Positions 20,136-30,168 of a DNA stretch of 64,000 bases are shown here, piece by piece. Location: NCBI RefSeq assembly GCF_001907295.1, contig NZ_MQVR01000002.1, positions 1 through 64,000 on the forward strand. Reading direction: 5' to 3'. This stretch comes from Bowdeniella nasicola. GTDB taxonomy: Bacteria; Actinomycetota; Actinomycetes; Actinomycetales; Actinomycetaceae. Positions within the stretch are counted from its first letter, which is position 1. Each line of letters starts with the position of its first letter. The notes beneath the pieces were generated by a model that saw nothing but the letters and a program-made list of their open reading frames with translations, was not told the origin of the DNA and did not search any database. The position numbers were made by a program, and so were the translations under genes.

Positions 20136-21002
20136 CTAGCTTTCGTCGCGCCCAGCCGCCGTCGTTCTAAAACGGCGCGTTTCTTCCTGCCGGGATGCCC
20201 ATTGGTCTTGCGGCGGATAGCCCACCGCCATGAGCGTGAGCCCGTGCGCGGGGGCGACGGCAGCCGCGAGCGAGCGATCGCGGGAGGCGAGCAACTCGCC
20301 CAGCCAGCTCGACGGCTTCTTGCCCTGCCCGACGGCGACGAGGCACCCGACGATCGAGCGCACCATCGAATGGCAGAACGCGTCGGCCCGCAGGTCGATC
20401 GCGATGGCGCCGTCGGCACGCATCACCTCGGCATGGGTCAGCCGCCGGATCGTTGAGGCCCCCTCGCGCGGCTTGCACAGCGCGGCGAAGTCCCACTCCC
20501 CTACCAGCAGCGCCGCCGCCTCGCCCATGGCGGCCACGTCGAGCTCATCGCGCACCCACCACGTGCTTGCGCGCGTGCGCGGATCGAAGGCGCCCGGCTC
20601 AGCGACGCGATAGCGGTAGGCGCGCCAGATCGCCGCAAAGCGCGCATCGAAGCTCTCATCGACGACGCTAGCCGCGCGCACCACGACGTCGGATGCGCGC
20701 AGCACGCCGCTGCCGCGGATCAGCAGCCGGTCGAGCCGATCAAGCAGCGCCTGCTCGCTCGTCCGGTCGCAGCGCCCGGGCAGCGCCGCCCACGCCGCGT
20801 CAGAGACGTCCAGATGCGCCACCTGGTCGGCCGCATGCACGCCCGCGTCGGTCCGCCCCGCGACCGTGAGCTGCACGTCTTCGCGCAGCAGCGTCGCGAG
20901 CGCCTCGGTCAGCACCCCCTGGACAGTGCGGCGGCCGGGCTGCGCGGCCCAGCCGGAAAAGCCGGAGCCGTCGTAGGCGAGATCAAGTCGGATGCGAGGC
21001 AC
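20136..21002 (-). CDS. truA: tRNA pseudouridine(38-40) synthase
   Basis: TruA makes pseudouridine in the anticodon arm of tRNA. The start motif is VPRIRLDLAYDGSGFSGWAAQ, the catalytic Asp is in VAGRTDAGVHAADQVAHLD, and RAYRYRV, DFAALCKPREG and DAFCHSMVRSIVGCLVAVG follow. The open frame reaches 21122, but family similarity begins at the GTG at 21002, giving 288 residues. It ends 4 nt from the convergent reductase stop. In many actinobacteria truA follows rplQ; here an inverted kinase gene separates them. Confidence 0.92.
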   Translation of the reverse strand: MPRIRLDLAYDGSGFSGWAAQPGRRTVQGVLTEALATLLREDVQLTVAGRTDAGVHAADQVAHLDVSDAAWAALPGRCDRTSEQALLDRLDRLLIRGSGVLRASDVVVRAASVVDESFDARFAAIWRAYRYRVAEPGAFDPRTRASTWWVRDELDVAAMGEAAALLVGEWDFAALCKPREGASTIRRLTHAEVMRADGAIAIDLRADAFCHSMVRSIVGCLVAVGQGKKPSSWLGELLASRDRSLAAAVAPAHGLTLMAVGYPPQDQWASRQEETRRFRTTAAGRDES

Positions 21003-21038
21003 GAGTCCAATTCTAAGCGGGTGCGATAACGTGCAGGC

Positions 21039-21812
21039 ATGACTCCTCGCACCACGCTCGCAATCGACTGCGGCGGTGGCGGCATCAAGGCCTCGGTTCT
21101 CGACGATTCCGGCGTCATGCACACCCCCGCGGTGCGGGCCCCTACGCCCTATCCGCTCTCGCCGGCACGCCTCGTCTCGCTCATCCGCGACCTATCCGAG
21201 CAGCTGCCGCCGGCCCGCCGCGTCACCGTCGGCATGCCCGGCATGATTCGTCGCGGCATCGTCGTCCACACGCCGCACTATATTTGCCGCGCCGGCCCGC
21301 GCACGCGCGTCGTGCCCGAGCTGCTCGCCGCGTGGACGGGCTTCGATATGCGCACCGCGATCGAGGAGTCGCTCGAGCTGCCCGCGCTCGTCTTGAACGA
21401 CGCGGAAGTGCACGCCTGTGGCGTCGTCACCGGCACGGGCCTCGAAATGGTCATCACGTTCGGCACCGGGCTCGGCAACGCGATCTTCGACGACGGCCGC
21501 CTCGCGCCGCATGCCGAACTCTCGCAATGCCCCGTCAAATGGGGGCTGACGTACGACGATTACATCGGCGAGCACGAGCGGCTGCGCCTCGGCGATGCCC
21601 ACTGGTCGCGGCGCGCGCGCCTCGTCATCGAGTCGCTCATGCCCGTCTACCACTGGGATCGCCTCTACGTCGGCGGCGGCAATGGCCGACGCATCACTGG
21701 GAGCAATGTCGCAAAGCTCGGCCCGAGCGTCATCATCATCCCGAACGCCGCGGGCATCTCCGGCGGCGTGCGCGCCTGGGAGATCGCGCCGCACCAGGCC
21801 CCGAACGCATAA
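21039..21812 (+). CDS. ppgK: ROK-family kinase resembling polyphosphate glucokinase
   Basis: A 257-residue ROK kinase. The phosphate loop is AIDCGGGGIKASVLDD, then VTVGMPGMI, the catalytic-region LNDAEVHACG, the glycine motif ITFGTGLGNAIFDDG, and a C-terminal YVGGGNGRRI. Order, length and the tail KWGLTYDDYIGEHERLRLG follow actinobacterial polyphosphate/ATP glucokinases. One difference is that the usual ELGH after the glycine motif reads ELSQ here. It is divergent from truA and ends at a bidirectional terminator. Confidence 0.8.
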   Translation: MTPRTTLAIDCGGGGIKASVLDDSGVMHTPAVRAPTPYPLSPARLVSLIRDLSEQLPPARRVTVGMPGMIRRGIVVHTPHYICRAGPRTRVVPELLAAWTGFDMRTAIEESLELPALVLNDAEVHACGVVTGTGLEMVITFGTGLGNAIFDDGRLAPHAELSQCPVKWGLTYDDYIGEHERLRLGDAHWSRRARLVIESLMPVYHWDRLYVGGGNGRRITGSNVAKLGPSVIIIPNAAGISGGVRAWEIAPHQAPNA

Positions 21813-21855
21813 CACAGCGCCCCCACCCGGATGATCCGGAGCGGGGGCGCTGTGC
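21812..21855. terminator. Bidirectional terminator between ppgK-like gene and rplQ
   Basis: CACAGCGCCCCC pairs perfectly with GGGGGCGCTGTG across an inner region that itself contains CCGGATGATCCGG. It lies between convergent genes and can serve both. Confidence 0.85.
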
Positions 21856-21861
21856 GGGCAA

Positions 21862-22392
21862 TTACTCCTTGTCCGCGCTTTCCTTCGACTCGGGCGCGTC
21901 CTCGACAGATGCTTCCTCGTCGGTCTGCGCGACCTCGGTCTCTTCCACGGTCGGCTCTTCGGCCTTTTCATCCTTCTTGGCCGCGGTCTTGGTCGCCGTT
22001 TCAGCTTCCTTCACGACGGCCTGCTTCGGGCTGACGGGCTCGAGCACGAGCTCGATGATCGCCATGGGGGCGTTGTCGCCCTTGCGGTTAGCGATCTTCG
22101 TGATGCGGGTGTAGCCACCGGGGCGCTCGGCGAACTTCGGGGCGAGGTCCTCGAACAGCTTCGCGACGATGTCCTTGCGGCCGATGGTCTCCATGACCTT
22201 GCGGCGCGCGTGCAGGTCGCCACGCTTGCCCAGCGTGATGAGCTTTTCCGCGAGCGGGCGCAGGCGCTTCGCACGGTTTTCGGTGGTACGGATCGACTCG
22301 TGCTCGAACAGCGACGTCGCGAGGTTCGCGAGCATGAGCTTTTCGTGGGCGGAGCTGCCGCCCAGGCGGGGTCCCTTAGAGGGGGTAGGCAT
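21862..22392 (-). CDS. rplQ: 50S ribosomal protein L17
   Basis: A 176-residue L17. The core starts [25 protein letters not shown] and includes [23 protein letters not shown] tail of about 50 residues rich in Glu, Ala and Lys follows, as is common in actinobacteria. It is the last gene of the infA-rpmJ-rpsM-rpsK-rpoA-rplQ unit. Confidence 0.97.
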   Translation of the reverse strand: MPTPSKGPRLGGSSAHEKLMLANLATSLFEHESIRTTENRAKRLRPLAEKLITLGKRGDLHARRKVMETIGRKDIVAKLFEDLAPKFAERPGGYTRITKIANRKGDNAPMAIIELVLEPVSPKQAVVKEAETATKTAAKKDEKAEEPTVEETEVAQTDEEASVEDAPESKESADKE

Positions 22393-22409
22393 GTTTGGTC
22401 CTTTTCTTA

Positions 22410-23411
22410 TCAGAGCTCGTCGCTGAAGTGCAGGTCTTCGAAGGCCGGGCTATCGTCCTCGGAGGCGAAGTCGACGCCGGAGTCCTTCAGGCCGAGTCCG
22501 TAGCCGGCCAGCCTTTCCTGAATCTCGTCGATGGACTTCTTACCGAAGTTACGGATATCCAGCAGGTCTTCCTTCGACCGTGCCACCAGCTGCCCGAGGG
22601 TGTGGATGCCCTCGCGCTTCAGACAGTTGTACGACCGTGACTGCAGGTCCAGGTCCTCGATCGGCAGCGCCAGATCCTGGGCGAGAGCCTGGTCCGTCGG
22701 CGACGGGCCGATCTCAATGCCTTCGGCCTCCACGTTGAGTTCGCGGGCGAGGCCGAAGAGCTCGACGAGCGTCTTGCCGGCCGAAGCGAGCGCGTCGCGC
22801 GGCTCCATGGACGGCTTGGTCTCGACGTCGACGACGAGGCGGTCGAAGTCCGTGCGCTGCTCAACGCGGGTGGCTTCCACCTTGTACGTCACCTTGAGCA
22901 CGGGCGAGTAGATGGAGTCGACCGGGATACGGCCGATCTCGGCATCGTCGCTCTTGTTCATGGCGGCCGGCACGTAGCCGCGGCCACGCTCAACGGTCAG
23001 CTCGATCTCGAGCTTGCCCTTGGCGTTGATGGTCGCGATGTGCAGGTCGGGGTTGTGCACCTCGACACCGGCGGGCGGCGTGATGTCGCCGGCGACGACG
23101 ACACCCGGTCCCTGCTTGCGCAGGTACATCACCACAGGCTCATCGTGATCCGAAGAGACGACAAGGTTCTTGATGTTCAAAATGATCTCGGTGACGTCTT
23201 CCTTGATTCCCGGAATCGTCGAGAATTCGTGGAGAACGCCATCGATCCGGATGGAGGTCACCGAGGCGCCCGGGATCGAGGACAGCAGGGTCCTGCGAAG
23301 CGAGTTTCCTAGGGTGTAACCAAAACCCGGCTCCAGGGGTTCGATAACGAATCGTGAGCGGTTATCACTCACGACCTCCTCGGTCAGCGTGGGACGCTGG
23401 GTAATGAGCAC
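22410..23411 (-). CDS. rpoA: DNA-directed RNA polymerase alpha subunit
   Basis: A 333-residue alpha subunit. The N-terminal domain has [30 protein letters not shown] for dimerisation and assembly. The C-terminal domain has [19 protein letters not shown] and [19 protein letters not shown], which contact UP elements and activators. It ends in an acidic tail. Confidence 0.98.
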   Translation of the reverse strand: MLITQRPTLTEEVVSDNRSRFVIEPLEPGFGYTLGNSLRRTLLSSIPGASVTSIRIDGVLHEFSTIPGIKEDVTEIILNIKNLVVSSDHDEPVVMYLRKQGPGVVVAGDITPPAGVEVHNPDLHIATINAKGKLEIELTVERGRGYVPAAMNKSDDAEIGRIPVDSIYSPVLKVTYKVEATRVEQRTDFDRLVVDVETKPSMEPRDALASAGKTLVELFGLARELNVEAEGIEIGPSPTDQALAQDLALPIEDLDLQSRSYNCLKREGIHTLGQLVARSKEDLLDIRNFGKKSIDEIQERLAGYGLGLKDSGVDFASEDDSPAFEDLHFSDEL

Positions 23412-23511
23412 TTGGTAATCCTTTCAGCCGGCATCCGCTATTTGACGCCGTGCGGGACAACGTGTAATCCCCGACAGGTCTCTGTCTACCGTTGCCGGGG
23501 CTTTAAGCGTC

Positions 23512-23919
23512 TTAGACGCGACGACGCTTCGGCGGGCGGCAGCCGTTGTGTGCCTGCGGCGTCACGTCAGAGATCGAGGAGACCTCCAGGCCGGTGGCCT
23601 GAAGGGAACGAATGGCGGTTTCCCGGCCGGAACCGGGGCCCTTGACGAACACGTCAACCTTCTTCATGCCGTGTTCCTGGGCGCGACGCGCCGCGGCCTC
23701 AGCAGCAAGCTGGGCGGCAAACGGCGTGGACTTACGCGAGCCCTTGAAGCCCACCTGGCCGGAGGAGGCCCATGCGATAACGGCGCCGTCCGGGTCGGTG
23801 ATGGACACGATCGTGTTGTTGAACGTGGACTTGATGTAGGCGTTGCCCTGGGCAACGTTCTTGCGGTCCCGGCGGCGGCCCTTGCGCGCCACCGAGGAAG
23901 TACGGGTCTTGGGAGGCAT
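23512..23919 (-). CDS. rpsK: 30S ribosomal protein S11
   Basis: A 135-residue S11 with [36 protein letters not shown]-like segment ([19 protein letters not shown]) and the basic end [11 protein letters not shown]. It is a platform protein of the small subunit, and lies in its usual place between rpsM and rpoA. Confidence 0.98.
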   Translation of the reverse strand: MPPKTRTSSVARKGRRRDRKNVAQGNAYIKSTFNNTIVSITDPDGAVIAWASSGQVGFKGSRKSTPFAAQLAAEAAARRAQEHGMKKVDVFVKGPGSGRETAIRSLQATGLEVSSISDVTPQAHNGCRPPKRRRV

Positions 23920-23967
23920 GTGTTTTTATCTCCAGGTCATCGGACCGGACAGCAGCGCTGTACCGGA

Positions 23968-24339
23968 CTACTTCTTCTTCTTACCGGCGACGGTCTGCTT
24001 CGGGCCCTTGCGGGTACGAGCGTTCGTCTTGGTGCGCTGGCCGTGAACCGGGAGGCCACGACGGTGACGCAGACCCTGGTAGCAACCAATCTCGACCTTG
24101 CGGCGGATGTCGGCTGCGACCTCACGGCGGAGATCACCTTCCACCTTGAAGTTGCCCTCAATGTAGTCACGCAGGGCCACCAGATCGGACTCCTGCATGT
24201 CCTTCACGCGAAGATCCGGCGAAACACCGGTCGCGGCGAGAGCTTCCTGCGCGCGGGTACGACCCACGCCGTAAATGTACGTCAACGCAACCTCGAGCCG
24301 CTTTTCGCGGGGGAGGTCAACGCCAGCTAGACGTGCCAC
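23968..24339 (-). CDS. rpsM: 30S ribosomal protein S13
   Basis: A 123-residue S13 starting with GTG after the Shine-Dalgarno GGAGA. It contains [35 protein letters not shown] and the basic tail [16 protein letters not shown] that contacts P-site tRNA. Confidence 0.98.
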   Translation of the reverse strand: MARLAGVDLPREKRLEVALTYIYGVGRTRAQEALAATGVSPDLRVKDMQESDLVALRDYIEGNFKVEGDLRREVAADIRRKVEIGCYQGLRHRRGLPVHGQRTKTNARTRKGPKQTVAGKKKK

Positions 24340-24451
24340 TGATCAGTCTCCTGACTGTTCGAACCGGAGGTCTTCCCCGTTGCTTTCTCGCGGGATTGCG
24401 AGCCCCGGCCTCCGGACCGGGGGTTGCGCGATAGCGCTAGCAGCAGGGTTT

Positions 24452-24468
24452 GCGAGGGAGTCCCTCGC
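24452..24468 (-). terminator. Short hairpin after rpmJ, possible attenuator
   Basis: GCGAGGG and CCCTCGC form a 7-bp stem with a 3-base loop, 9 nt after the rpmJ stop. There is no clear T tract, so it may only reduce readthrough into rpsM or protect the mRNA end. Confidence 0.35.
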
Positions 24469-24476
24469 ACCGTCAC

Positions 24477-24590
24477 TTAGCCTTGACGCTGCTTGTGACG
24501 AACGTTGTCGCAGATGACCATGACGCGACCGTGCCGGCGGATCACCTTGCACTTGTCGCAGATCTTCTTGACGCTTGGCTGGACCTTCAT
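24477..24590 (-). CDS. rpmJ: 50S ribosomal protein L36
   Basis: A short gene of 37 codons, [18 protein letters not shown] and onward to VRHKQRQG. It has the four zinc ligands C11, C14, C27 and H32, so it is the zinc-binding form. A strong Shine-Dalgarno GGAGG lies 6 nt before the ATG. It sits between infA and rpsM as usual. Confidence 0.96.
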   Translation of the reverse strand: MKVQPSVKKICDKCKVIRRHGRVMVICDNVRHKQRQG

Positions 24591-24624
24591 GTCGTTCCTC
24601 CGCCACCACTACGGTGGCTAACAG

Positions 24625-24846
24625 TTACTTGTAGCGGTAGACGATACGACCACGAGAGAGGTCGTACGGGCTCAGCTCAACCACGACGCGGTCTTCGGGA
24701 AGAATACGAATGTAGTGCTGACGCATTTTGCCACTGATGTGGGCAAGCACAATGTGCTTGTTGTCCAGCTCTACACGAAACATCGCGTTGGGCAGCGCTT
24801 CGACGACAGTGCCCTGAACCTCGATGACGCCGTCCTTTTTAGCCAT
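24625..24846 (-). CDS. infA: Translation initiation factor IF-1
   Basis: A 73-residue OB-fold protein starting [20 protein letters not shown] and ending [13 protein letters not shown]. It binds the ribosomal A site during initiation. It is the first gene of the unit that runs to rplQ and has its own candidate promoter upstream. Confidence 0.98.
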   Translation of the reverse strand: MAKKDGVIEVQGTVVEALPNAMFRVELDNKHIVLAHISGKMRQHYIRILPEDRVVVELSPYDLSRGRIVYRYK

Positions 24847-24941
24847 GCTCTTTCGTACTTCTCCTCAGATTGTGGCGCCGTGAAGCACCCTCGTGCGGTG
24901 CGCCGCCGTTGCGGCACACGTGTACGCACGTCCAGCTGACC

Positions 24942-24970
24942 ATCCTATGGGAATTTGTGCGCGATGGAAA
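24942..24970 (-). promoter_or_regulatory. Candidate promoter of infA
   Basis: On the minus strand TTTCCA (24965-24970) and TAGGAT (24942-24947) are separated by 17 nt. They lie about 95 nt before the infA start and after the map stop. The -10 fits TANNNT; the -35 matches 4 of 6. Confidence 0.4.
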
Positions 24971-25006
24971 CTCCCCCGTGACGTGAAGCTCGCCACCCGG
25001 GTGTGG

Positions 25007-25846
25007 TTACAGCTCGACGGGAGTGATGCCGAAGCGAGCGAGCTCGGCCGCTCCCCCGTCGGGCAGGGTCAGGATCCGGATTCCGCCGTCGATCAGCGCG
25101 ACGGAATGCTCCCAGTGGCTCGCGCGCGAACCATCGAGCGTCACGACCGTCCAGTCGTCGTCGAGCGTCTCGTTATCGGGCTCGCCGAGGGTGAGCATCG
25201 GCTCGATGCACACGGCCATGCCGGACTTGATGCGCGGGCCCTTGGGGGCGGCGTAGTTCAGGACATCGGGCGGCTGATGCATCGCAGAGCCAATGCCGTG
25301 GCCGACGTATTCGCGGACGATGCCGAGCTCGCGCCCGTCGACCGGGTTTTCGGCGACAACACGGCTGACCGCGTTGCCGACGACGTTGAGCTGCTTGGCG
25401 CCGGGCAGGGCCGCGATCGCCTGCCACATCGCCTCGCGGGTGACATCGGACAGGCGCTGGTCGCTCTCGGAGGGAGTACCAACGAAGAAGCTGCGTGCGG
25501 AATCGCCGTGCCAGCGTCGCCCGCCCGGGCCGGCGACGGAGCAGCCGCCGTCGACCGAGATGAGGTCACCGTCCTGCAGCACCCGGCCCCCCGGGATGCC
25601 GTGCACGATTTCTTCGTTGACGCTCAGGCAGACCGTCGCGGGATAGCCGTGATAGCCCTTGAAGTTCGGTTTCGCGCCGGCGTCGCGGCACACCTTTTCG
25701 GCGATCGCGTCGAGCTCGCCCGTCGTGATTCCGACCTCGGCAGCACGCTCGACCGCGGTCAGCATCTCGTAGACGATCGCCCCGGCCTCGGCCATGGCGG
25801 CCAGTTGGGTGCGCGTCTTGATTTCGGGTTTGGGTCCGAACATCAC
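25007..25846 (-). CDS. map: Methionine aminopeptidase, type I
   Basis: A 279-residue enzyme that removes the initiator Met. Metal ligands are visible in order: Asp in ISVDGGCS, Asp in HGDSARSFFVG, His in GHGIGSAMHQPP, Glu in CIEPMLTLG and Glu in SHWEHSVALID. It overlaps adk by 4 nt in the secY-adk-map unit. Confidence 0.96.
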   Translation of the reverse strand: MMFGPKPEIKTRTQLAAMAEAGAIVYEMLTAVERAAEVGITTGELDAIAEKVCRDAGAKPNFKGYHGYPATVCLSVNEEIVHGIPGGRVLQDGDLISVDGGCSVAGPGGRRWHGDSARSFFVGTPSESDQRLSDVTREAMWQAIAALPGAKQLNVVGNAVSRVVAENPVDGRELGIVREYVGHGIGSAMHQPPDVLNYAAPKGPRIKSGMAVCIEPMLTLGEPDNETLDDDWTVVTLDGSRASHWEHSVALIDGGIRILTLPDGGAAELARFGITPVEL

Positions 25847-26409
25847 AGCGCGGAGACGGCCTTCAGGAGCCGCTCGGTCACCTCATCGATTTCGCCCATG
25901 CCGTCGATCGAGTGCAGCAGGCCGCGCTCGGCGTACAGCTTCGCGACGGGCGCCGTCTGCTCGCGGTAGATGCGCAGGCGGGTGCGGATGACGTCTTCGG
26001 TGTCGTCGGTGCGGCCCTGTTCGATGCCGCGCTTGAGCAGGCGCTCAACGATGGCGTCTTCGTCGACGGACAGCTCCAGCACGCCGTCGAGCTTCTCGTC
26101 GCCCAGCAGTTCGTCGAGCAGATCGACCTGCGCGGGGTTGCGCGGGAAGCCGTCGAGCAGGAACCCGTCCTTCGTGTCCTTGGCGGCGAGACGCTCCTTC
26201 AGCATCTCGACGGTCACTGAGTCCGGGACAAGCTCGCCGCGGGCAATGTAGGAGCCGGCCAGGTGGCCGAGTTCGCTGCCCTCGGAGATGTGGGAGCGGA
26301 AGAGGTGGCCCGTCGAGATCGTCGGGATCTTCAGGTGCTGAGCGAGCCGCTCGGCCTGGGTGCCCTTGCCTGCTCCGGGGGCGCCAAAAATGACGAGACG
26401 CGTGGTCAT
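25843..26409 (-). CDS. adk: Adenylate kinase
   Basis: A 188-residue short-form adenylate kinase starting MTTRLVIFGAPGAGKGTQAE. DGFPRNPAQVDLLDELL is the AMP-binding region and RTDDTEDVIRTRLRIY the Arg-rich end of the lid. The long lid with a zinc site is absent, as in other actinobacteria. ATG at 26409 overlaps the secY stop by 4 nt; the longer open frame lies inside secY. Confidence 0.97.
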   Translation of the reverse strand: MTTRLVIFGAPGAGKGTQAERLAQHLKIPTISTGHLFRSHISEGSELGHLAGSYIARGELVPDSVTVEMLKERLAAKDTKDGFLLDGFPRNPAQVDLLDELLGDEKLDGVLELSVDEDAIVERLLKRGIEQGRTDDTEDVIRTRLRIYREQTAPVAKLYAERGLLHSIDGMGEIDEVTERLLKAVSAL

Positions 26410-27692
26410 GACAGGAATCCTTCGTAGTGCCGCTGCTGAAGCTGAGAGTCGATGTCCTTCACAGTCTGCAACGCGACACCGACCATAATCATGATCGACG
26501 TTCCGCCCCATGGCATGGCCTGGTTCAGGCCCATCATGGCGAACAGGATCTCCGGCACGAGAGCGACGATCGCGAGGTAGAGTGCGCCCGGCGCGGTAAT
26601 GCGCGTCATGACGTAGTTCAGGTACTCGGCGGTGGGCCGTCCCGCGCGGATGCCGGGGATGAAGCCGCCGTAGCGCTTCATGTTGTCGGCAACCTCTTCG
26701 GGGTTGAAGGTAATCGACGTGTAGAAGAACGCGAAGAAGATGATGAGGAGCGTGTACACCGTGAGCCGCAGCGGGTGCGACGGTGAGAAGTACTGCGCCA
26801 GCGTGACCGCCCAGGGGGCCGTCTTGTTGAATTCGGAGATCATCACGGGCAGCTGCATGATCGAGGATGCGAAGATGACCGGGATAACGCCCGCGAGGTT
26901 GATCTTCATCGGGATGTAGGTCGACGAGCCACCGTACAGGCGGCGGCCGACCATGCGCTTGGCGTACTGCACCGGGATGCGGCGCTGGCACTGCTCAACG
27001 AAGACAACCGCGAGGGTGATGATGAGGATAACCGCGAGGATAACCAGGAGCTTGACGATGCCGTTTTCGAGACCGAAAACGGTGCCGAGGCCGATCGGGA
27101 AGGACGCGGCGATCGAGGTGAAGATGAGCAGCGACATGCCGTTGCCGATACCCTTTTCGCTGATGAGCTCACCGAGCCACATGATGAGGCCGGTACCGGC
27201 GGTCATTGTCAAAATGGTGAGCAGGAGGCTCGCGGGGCCAGCGTTCGGGATCGGGTTCACCGGGCAACCCTGGAACAGCAGGCCGTTGGCGGCGGTCGTC
27301 ACCATGACGGTGGACTGCAACACGCCAAGGAAGATCGTGAGGTAACGCGTGTACTGCGTGAGCTTCGCCTGACCAGCCTGGCCCTCCTTGTGGAGGTCTT
27401 CAAAGCGCGGAATGACGACGCGCATCAGCTGGATGATGATCGACGCCGTAATGTACGGCATGATCCCGAGAGCGAAGACCGAGAGCTGAAGCAAGCCGCC
27501 GCCCGAGAACAGGTTGATCATCCCGAGGAAGCTGTTCTGGCTACCCGCGACACACTGCTGGACGTTGCCGTAGTCAACGCCCGGGGCAGGCACGAAGGAG
27601 CCGAAGCGGTAGATCGCCATGATGGCGAGCGTAAAGAGCAGCTTCTTGCGCAGATCAGTGACTCTAAACGCGTGAGCGAATGCAGAGAGCAA
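26406..27692 (-). CDS. secY: Protein translocase subunit SecY
   Basis: A 428-residue channel subunit with ten hydrophobic helices. It starts MLSAFAHAFRVTDLRKKLLFT and contains FVPAPGVDY, ALGIMPYITASIIIQL in the plug region, and GFIPGIRAGRPTAEYLNYV, the cytosolic loop contacting SecA and ribosomes. It follows rplO after a terminator and leads secY-adk-map. Confidence 0.97.
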   Translation of the reverse strand: MLSAFAHAFRVTDLRKKLLFTLAIMAIYRFGSFVPAPGVDYGNVQQCVAGSQNSFLGMINLFSGGGLLQLSVFALGIMPYITASIIIQLMRVVIPRFEDLHKEGQAGQAKLTQYTRYLTIFLGVLQSTVMVTTAANGLLFQGCPVNPIPNAGPASLLLTILTMTAGTGLIMWLGELISEKGIGNGMSLLIFTSIAASFPIGLGTVFGLENGIVKLLVILAVILIITLAVVFVEQCQRRIPVQYAKRMVGRRLYGGSSTYIPMKINLAGVIPVIFASSIMQLPVMISEFNKTAPWAVTLAQYFSPSHPLRLTVYTLLIIFFAFFYTSITFNPEEVADNMKRYGGFIPGIRAGRPTAEYLNYVMTRITAPGALYLAIVALVPEILFAMMGLNQAMPWGGTSIMIMVGVALQTVKDIDSQLQQRHYEGFLS

Positions 27693-27811
27693 AATTCCTC
27701 CCGGTGGGTTGCCGTCGCGGGCGACGCATGGGAACGCCTACGTCGGCAACGGGTGAGCTTATCCAGCTCAAACGTCAATCTTTAAGAAGTCTAAGGGTAA
27801 CTAGTCGGGAA

Positions 27812-27853
27812 GTGGAAACGCCCCCGAGCCACGGGTGGCACGGGGGCGTTCCA
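27812..27853 (-). terminator. Terminator between rplO and secY
   Basis: GTGGAAACGCCCCCG (27812-27826) pairs with CGGGGGCGTTCCAC, with one bulged A, around a GC-rich loop. It lies about 30 nt past the rplO stop. secY therefore probably depends on readthrough or a promoter in 27693-27811. Confidence 0.75.
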
Positions 27854-27884
27854 CGTCGATGCGGATGGAAACCATCCGCGCCGC

Positions 27885-28340
27885 TTAGGCTCCCGTGATG
27901 GAGCCGCCGGCGGCATCGATCTTTTCCTTGGCGGAGCCCGACCACGCGTCGACCGTCACGTTCACGGCGACGGAGATTTCTCCGGTGCCGAGGATCTTGA
28001 CGGGCTGCTTCGCGCGGACGGCGCCCTTGGCCACGAGGTCAGCGACGGTGATGTCGCCGCCCTTCGGGAAGAGCTCGGCGAGCTTGGTCAGGTTCACGAC
28101 CTGGTAGGTCACCTTGTTCGGGTTCTTGAAGCCACGCAGCTTGGGCAGCCGCATGTGCAGCGGCATCTGACCGCCTTCGAACCCGGCAGGAACCTGGCCG
28201 CGAGCCTTCGTGCCCTTGGTGCCGCGACCGGCGGTCTTGCCCTTGGAGCCTTCACCGCGACCCACGCGGGTCTTGGACTTCTTGGCTCCCGGGGCGGGAC
28301 GCAGATCGTGGATCTTCAGAGGCGTCGATTCTTCAGCCAT
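27885..28340 (-). CDS. rplO: 50S ribosomal protein L15
   Basis: A 151-residue L15 with [40 protein letters not shown] and [14 protein letters not shown]. It is the last ribosomal gene of the rplN-rplO unit. Confidence 0.97.
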   Translation of the reverse strand: MAEESTPLKIHDLRPAPGAKKSKTRVGRGEGSKGKTAGRGTKGTKARGQVPAGFEGGQMPLHMRLPKLRGFKNPNKVTYQVVNLTKLAELFPKGGDITVADLVAKGAVRAKQPVKILGTGEISVAVNVTVDAWSGSAKEKIDAAGGSITGA

Positions 28341-28342
28341 GC

Positions 28343-28525
28343 TTACTTGACCTCCTCGACGTCAACCAGGTGGTCGACGGTGCGGATCATGCCGCGGACC
28401 GCGTCGTTATCTTCGCGGACAACGCTCTGACCGATCTTGCGCAGCCCGAGGGCGCGCAGGGTCTCACGCTGCTTGCGGATGCCGCCAATGGTGGACTTCT
28501 TCTGGGTGATCTTCAGCTCTGCCAT
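28343..28525 (-). CDS. rpmD: 50S ribosomal protein L30
   Basis: A 60-residue L30: [20 protein letters not shown] and onward to [16 protein letters not shown]. It overlaps rpsE by one base and is 2 nt from rplO. Confidence 0.96.
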   Translation of the reverse strand: MAELKITQKKSTIGGIRKQRETLRALGLRKIGQSVVREDNDAVRGMIRTVDHLVDVEEVK

Positions 28526-29199
28526 TACGCACCTGCCTCAGCTTCAGCTTCGGCTTCGGCCTTGGCGCGAGCTTCACCCTCTGCGCGGTGGCGCAGCATG
28601 GACGACGGGGCAACTTTCTCCAGCGGCAGGCCGCGACGGGCCGCAACCGCTTCGGGCTGCTCGAGCTGCTTCAGCGCCGCCACAGTCGCGCGCACAATGT
28701 TGAGCGCGTTCTGCGAGCCGAGCGACTTCGACAGCACGTCGTGAATGCCAGCGCACTCCAGGACGGCGCGCACCGGACCACCGGCGATAACACCGGTACC
28801 GGGAGCGGCCGGACGCAGCAGGACGACGCCTGCGGCATCCGCACCCTGGACGGTGTGTGGGATGGTCTTGGCAATCCGCGGGACCCGGAAGAAGTTCTTC
28901 TTGGCTTCCTCCACGCCCTTGGCAATGGCGGCGGGAACTTCCTTCGCCTTGCCGTAGCCGACGCCGACCGTACCGTCGCCATCACCAACGACCACGAGGG
29001 CGGTGAAGGAGAAGCGACGGCCACCCTTCACAACCTTCGCGACGCGGTTGATGGTGACAACACGCTCGACGAACTGGTTCTTGTCATCGCCACCGCGGCG
29101 GTTGTCGCGACGATCGTCGCGCGCCCGGCGGCCTTCATTACGCTCGCGTCCCTGTTCGGCGGAACCCGAGCCGGTCCGATCTCGCTGCTGTGCAGCCAT
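28525..29199 (-). CDS. rpsE: 30S ribosomal protein S5
   Basis: A 224-residue S5. A basic, low-complexity N-terminus of about 40 residues precedes the core [40 protein letters not shown] and the C-terminal [19 protein letters not shown] follow, then an Ala/Glu-rich tail. It contributes to decoding accuracy. Confidence 0.97.
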   Translation of the reverse strand: MAAQQRDRTGSGSAEQGRERNEGRRARDDRRDNRRGGDDKNQFVERVVTINRVAKVVKGGRRFSFTALVVVGDGDGTVGVGYGKAKEVPAAIAKGVEEAKKNFFRVPRIAKTIPHTVQGADAAGVVLLRPAAPGTGVIAGGPVRAVLECAGIHDVLSKSLGSQNALNIVRATVAALKQLEQPEAVAARRGLPLEKVAPSSMLRHRAEGEARAKAEAEAEAEAGA

Positions 29200-29231
29200 G
29201 GATGTACTCCTGCTCTCTTCGTTCTCGCTGG

Positions 29232-29603
29232 TTACAGGGCCAAGCCGGCTTCGCGAGCGCCGTCAGCAACGGCGGCCACGCGGCCGTGGTACTTGTTACC
29301 GCCCCGGTCGAACTTGGCGGACTCGATGCCCGCTGCCTTGGCGCGCTCGCCGAGCAGTTCGCCCACCTTGCGCGCCTTGTCGACCTTGGTGCCTTCCATC
29401 TGGCGCAGTTCAACTTCCATGGTGGAAGCCGACGCCAGGGTGTGACCCGCGCGATCATCGACGAGCGAGGCCACCATGTGGCGCGCGCTGCGCTTGACGA
29501 TAAGACGGGGGGTCGTGGCGGTGCCGGCAACATGCTTGCGCACGCGCTGGTGGCGGCGCTTGCGGGCGACCGCCTTGCCCTTGCCCTTAATCGTGACGGA
29601 CAT
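29232..29603 (-). CDS. rplR: 50S ribosomal protein L18
   Basis: A 123-residue L18 that binds 5S rRNA. It starts [20 protein letters not shown] and ends [20 protein letters not shown]. It sits between rplF and rpsE as expected. Confidence 0.97.
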   Translation of the reverse strand: MSVTIKGKGKAVARKRRHQRVRKHVAGTATTPRLIVKRSARHMVASLVDDRAGHTLASASTMEVELRQMEGTKVDKARKVGELLGERAKAAGIESAKFDRGGNKYHGRVAAVADGAREAGLAL

Positions 29604-29606
29604 GGG

Positions 29607-30146
29607 TTACTTACCAGCCTTTCCTGCCTTGCGGCGAATCTGTTCGCCGGCGTACCGCACACCCTTGCCCTTGTAGGGTTCGGGCTTGCGGAGCTTGCGA
29701 ATAGAAGCCGCGGTTTCGCCGACGAGCTGCTTGGAAATACCCGACACCGAGAACTTGGTGGGGCTTTCCACCGCGAAGGTGATGCCTTCGGGGGCCTTGA
29801 CCGAGACCGGGTGAGAGAAGCCGAGGGCGAATTCGAGATCCTGGCCCTTCGCGGTCACACGGTAACCGGTACCGACGATTTCCAGCTTCTTTTCGTAGCC
29901 CTTGGTCACACCTTCAACCATGTTGGCGATCAGGGTACGGGTCAGGCCGTGCAGCGAACGCGATTCGCGCTCATCGTTGGGACGGTTCACCGCGATGGCT
30001 CCGTCCTCGTTGCGCTCTACGGTGATCGGCGCCGGAACCGTGTGGGTGAGGGTGCCCTTGGGGCCCTTCACGCTAACGTCCTGGCCGTCGATCGACACGT
30101 CCACACCGGAGGGAACCGGAACGGGAATCTTGCCGATACGTGACAT
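29607..30146 (-). CDS. rplF: 50S ribosomal protein L6
   Basis: A 179-residue L6 starting [20 protein letters not shown] and containing [19 protein letters not shown] and the C-terminal [20 protein letters not shown]. The ATG at 30146 follows GGAAAGGAGAA; the open frame to 30203 is non-homologous. Confidence 0.97.
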   Translation of the reverse strand: MSRIGKIPVPVPSGVDVSIDGQDVSVKGPKGTLTHTVPAPITVERNEDGAIAVNRPNDERESRSLHGLTRTLIANMVEGVTKGYEKKLEIVGTGYRVTAKGQDLEFALGFSHPVSVKAPEGITFAVESPTKFSVSGISKQLVGETAASIRKLRKPEPYKGKGVRYAGEQIRRKAGKAGK

Positions 30147-30168
30147 AGTGCGTTCTCCTTTCCGGTTC